Part shown: positions 15,785 to 16,659 of the stretch, in pieces
Layout: each line of letters starts with the position of its first letter
Numbering within the stretch: the first letter of the stretch is position 1
NCBI GenBank assembly: GCA_026770615.1
Contig: MU631315.1
Location: 665,362 to 682,020, forward strand
Reading direction: 5' to 3'
Source of the DNA: Pavlovales sp. CCMP2436
Lineage: Eukaryota > Haptophyta > Pavlovophyceae > Pavlovales
Length of the DNA: 16,659 bases
Translations under genes and position numbers: made by a program
Notes under the pieces: model-generated
The model's input: the letters and a program-made list of their open reading frames with translations, nothing else
What the model was told of the DNA's origin: nothing
Database searches by the model: none

Positions 15785-16659
15785 TCAAACGAGCGGCGTG
15801 GAGACGGTCTGCCGCCCGTGCGCAGCGGCGAGCGCCGGCGCGCCCACGTGCCCGTACCGCCTCATGCGCTTGAGCGACACGGCGACGAGCGCAAAGACCG
15901 CCGCGGCCGTCGCGAGCAGTCCGGCGGCGGCGGGCAGCAGCGCAGCGCTGGGACCCGCGCCCGCGGCGTGGGCAAGCGCGAGGCGCGGCGTCGGCACCGC
16001 GGCGGGCAGCGCGTCGGCGCGGAGGCAAGAGGCTCCGGCAGGGGCGGCGGGCGCCTCGGCCCTGTCGGCCTTGCCCCCCGCTCGGATCTCCTTCTGCTTG
16101 TCGGGCGCGCACGCCTCGGGGAGCGAACCAGGCGCGTAGAAGGCGCACACGCGGCTGACGAACCCCGCGGCGTCGAGGGCGCCCAGCGCGGCCACGTGGC
16201 CGTTGACCACAAGGGTGGGCGAGGAGAGCTCGGTCGAGCGGATGGCCTTGTACCCCACCTCAGCGGCGGCCTTCTGCGTGGAGGCGGCGTAGGCAGAGAG
16301 GGACTTTGCGGCGTGCGAGCTGATCTTGGCGAAGTCGACGCCGACCGACTTGTACTTGGAGACCTTGGCCGAGCAGTCCCTGTACTTGTCGAGTGTGCAC
16401 CCCAGCTTGTTGAAGGCCAGGATGTACGCGTTGAGCTTCGCCGGGCTGTAGAGCTCCTCCACCGCCATCTGCCGCGCGTCCTCGTCCGCCTCGTCACTCC
16501 CGTGCATCGAGCAGGGCGCGTCGTCCGTCGGCCCGAGGGGGGGCGCTCCCTTGCCGCCCAGCGCTTTGGGCGACGCGCAGTAGCCCGAGGGAACGGCCGT
16601 TCCGTTCGCGCCGGCAAAGCGCGAGAAGGTGATGAAGTGGATCTGCGGACGGAAGGAGG
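15785..16659 (-). CDS. Membrane protein with thioredoxin-like lumenal domain, vacuolar-sorting-receptor/GILT-like (3' part)
   Basis: The frame is open from the right window edge to TGA at 15785, giving ~290 residues; the start is outside. It reads QIHFITFSRFAG, then a Cys-rich part with CSMHGSDEADEDARQMAVEE, LNAYILAFNKLGC, DCSAKV...GVDFAKI, and PTLVVNG followed by VCAFYAPGSLPEAC. Order and spacing (Asp-x-Arg-Gln, Cys...Gly-x-Asp...Lys-Ile, Pro-Thr-Leu-Val-Val-Asn, a C-terminal Cys pair) resemble the thioredoxin-like lumenal region of plant vacuolar sorting receptors; GILT-type thiol reductases are an alternative. A single hydrophobic segment (AALLPAAAGLLATAAAVFAL) near the C-terminus is followed by KRMRRYGH and a ~25-residue tail, consistent with a type I membrane protein. 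Codon use is strongly G/C-ending. The frame seems intact. Confidence 0.6.
   Translation of the reverse strand, partial: SFRPQIHFITFSRFAGANGTAVPSGYCASPKALGGKGAPPLGPTDDAPCSMHGSDEADEDARQMAVEELYSPAKLNAYILAFNKLGCTLDKYRDCSAKVSKYKSVGVDFAKISSHAAKSLSAYAASTQKAAAEVGYKAIRSTELSSPTLVVNGHVAALGALDAAGFVSRVCAFYAPGSLPEACAPDKQKEIRAGGKADRAEAPAAPAGASCLRADALPAAVPTPRLALAHAAGAGPSAALLPAAAGLLATAAAVFALVAVSLKRMRRYGHVGAPALAAAHGRQTVSTPLV

Noticed and set aside
15714..16139. Long plus-strand open frame opposite the membrane-protein gene
   Set aside because: It is an antisense shadow of the minus-strand frame in very GC-rich DNA; its translation is Ser/Ala/Pro-rich without any motif.
1..16659. tRNA, rRNA, CRISPR arrays or bacterial operon structure
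   Set aside because: No cloverleaf, conserved rRNA segment, spaced short repeats or ribosome-binding-site pattern was seen on either strand.

Overview
The window looks like GC-rich nuclear DNA of a eukaryotic alga with a secondary plastid, most likely a haptophyte or similar lineage. The basis is one plastid-type DUF3110 gene with an N-terminal signal/transit-like presequence, one vacuolar-sorting-receptor-like membrane protein gene, strong G/C preference at third codon positions, and many decayed LINE-like retroelements. The taxonomic placement is inference. No bacterial operon, tRNA, rRNA or CRISPR was seen.

Layout. 1-3499 (+): a decayed non-LTR reverse-transcriptase (RT) element, cut by the left window edge and broken by several stops and frameshifts. 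3523-5355: a G-tract, two copies of an 83-bp direct repeat, a broken (+) OTU-type cysteine protease gene (3751-4479), and two ~330-bp direct repeats. 5350-7100: mostly non-coding DNA with a possible gag-like remnant, short tandem repeats, hairpins, a dispersed ~112-bp repeat and a third partial copy of the 330-bp repeat. 7299-8036 (+): the intact DUF3110 gene. 8366-12969 (-): a second, diverged copy of the RT family, with ORF1 and RT/nuclease parts, also frameshifted. 13444-14133 (-): a second OTU gene remnant lying directly upstream of that element. 14200-15480: AT microsatellite, ~258-bp tandem repeats carrying 36-bp inverted repeats, and spacer. 15491-15602: second copy of the dispersed repeat. 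15785-16659 (-): 3' part of a membrane-protein gene with a thioredoxin-like lumenal region.

Main discovery. The N-terminus of ORF1 in the minus-strand retroelement (12742-12969) is a ubiquitin domain. It aligns with ubiquitin without gaps over 76 positions and ends in Arg-Gly-Gly at the exact position of the ubiquitin C-terminus, followed by the rest of ORF1. An OTU-family (deubiquitinase-type) protease gene lies immediately upstream on the same strand, and another OTU copy lies next to the plus-strand RT copy. This suggests a retrotransposon lineage whose polyprotein is released by cleavage after a ubiquitin leader, perhaps by its own OTU protease or by host deubiquitinases. All copies here are dead: stops or frameshifts in each, an amber codon at ubiquitin position 33, and a Cys-to-Tyr change in the minus-strand OTU. 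The system must be inferred from fossils and confirmed in intact relatives.
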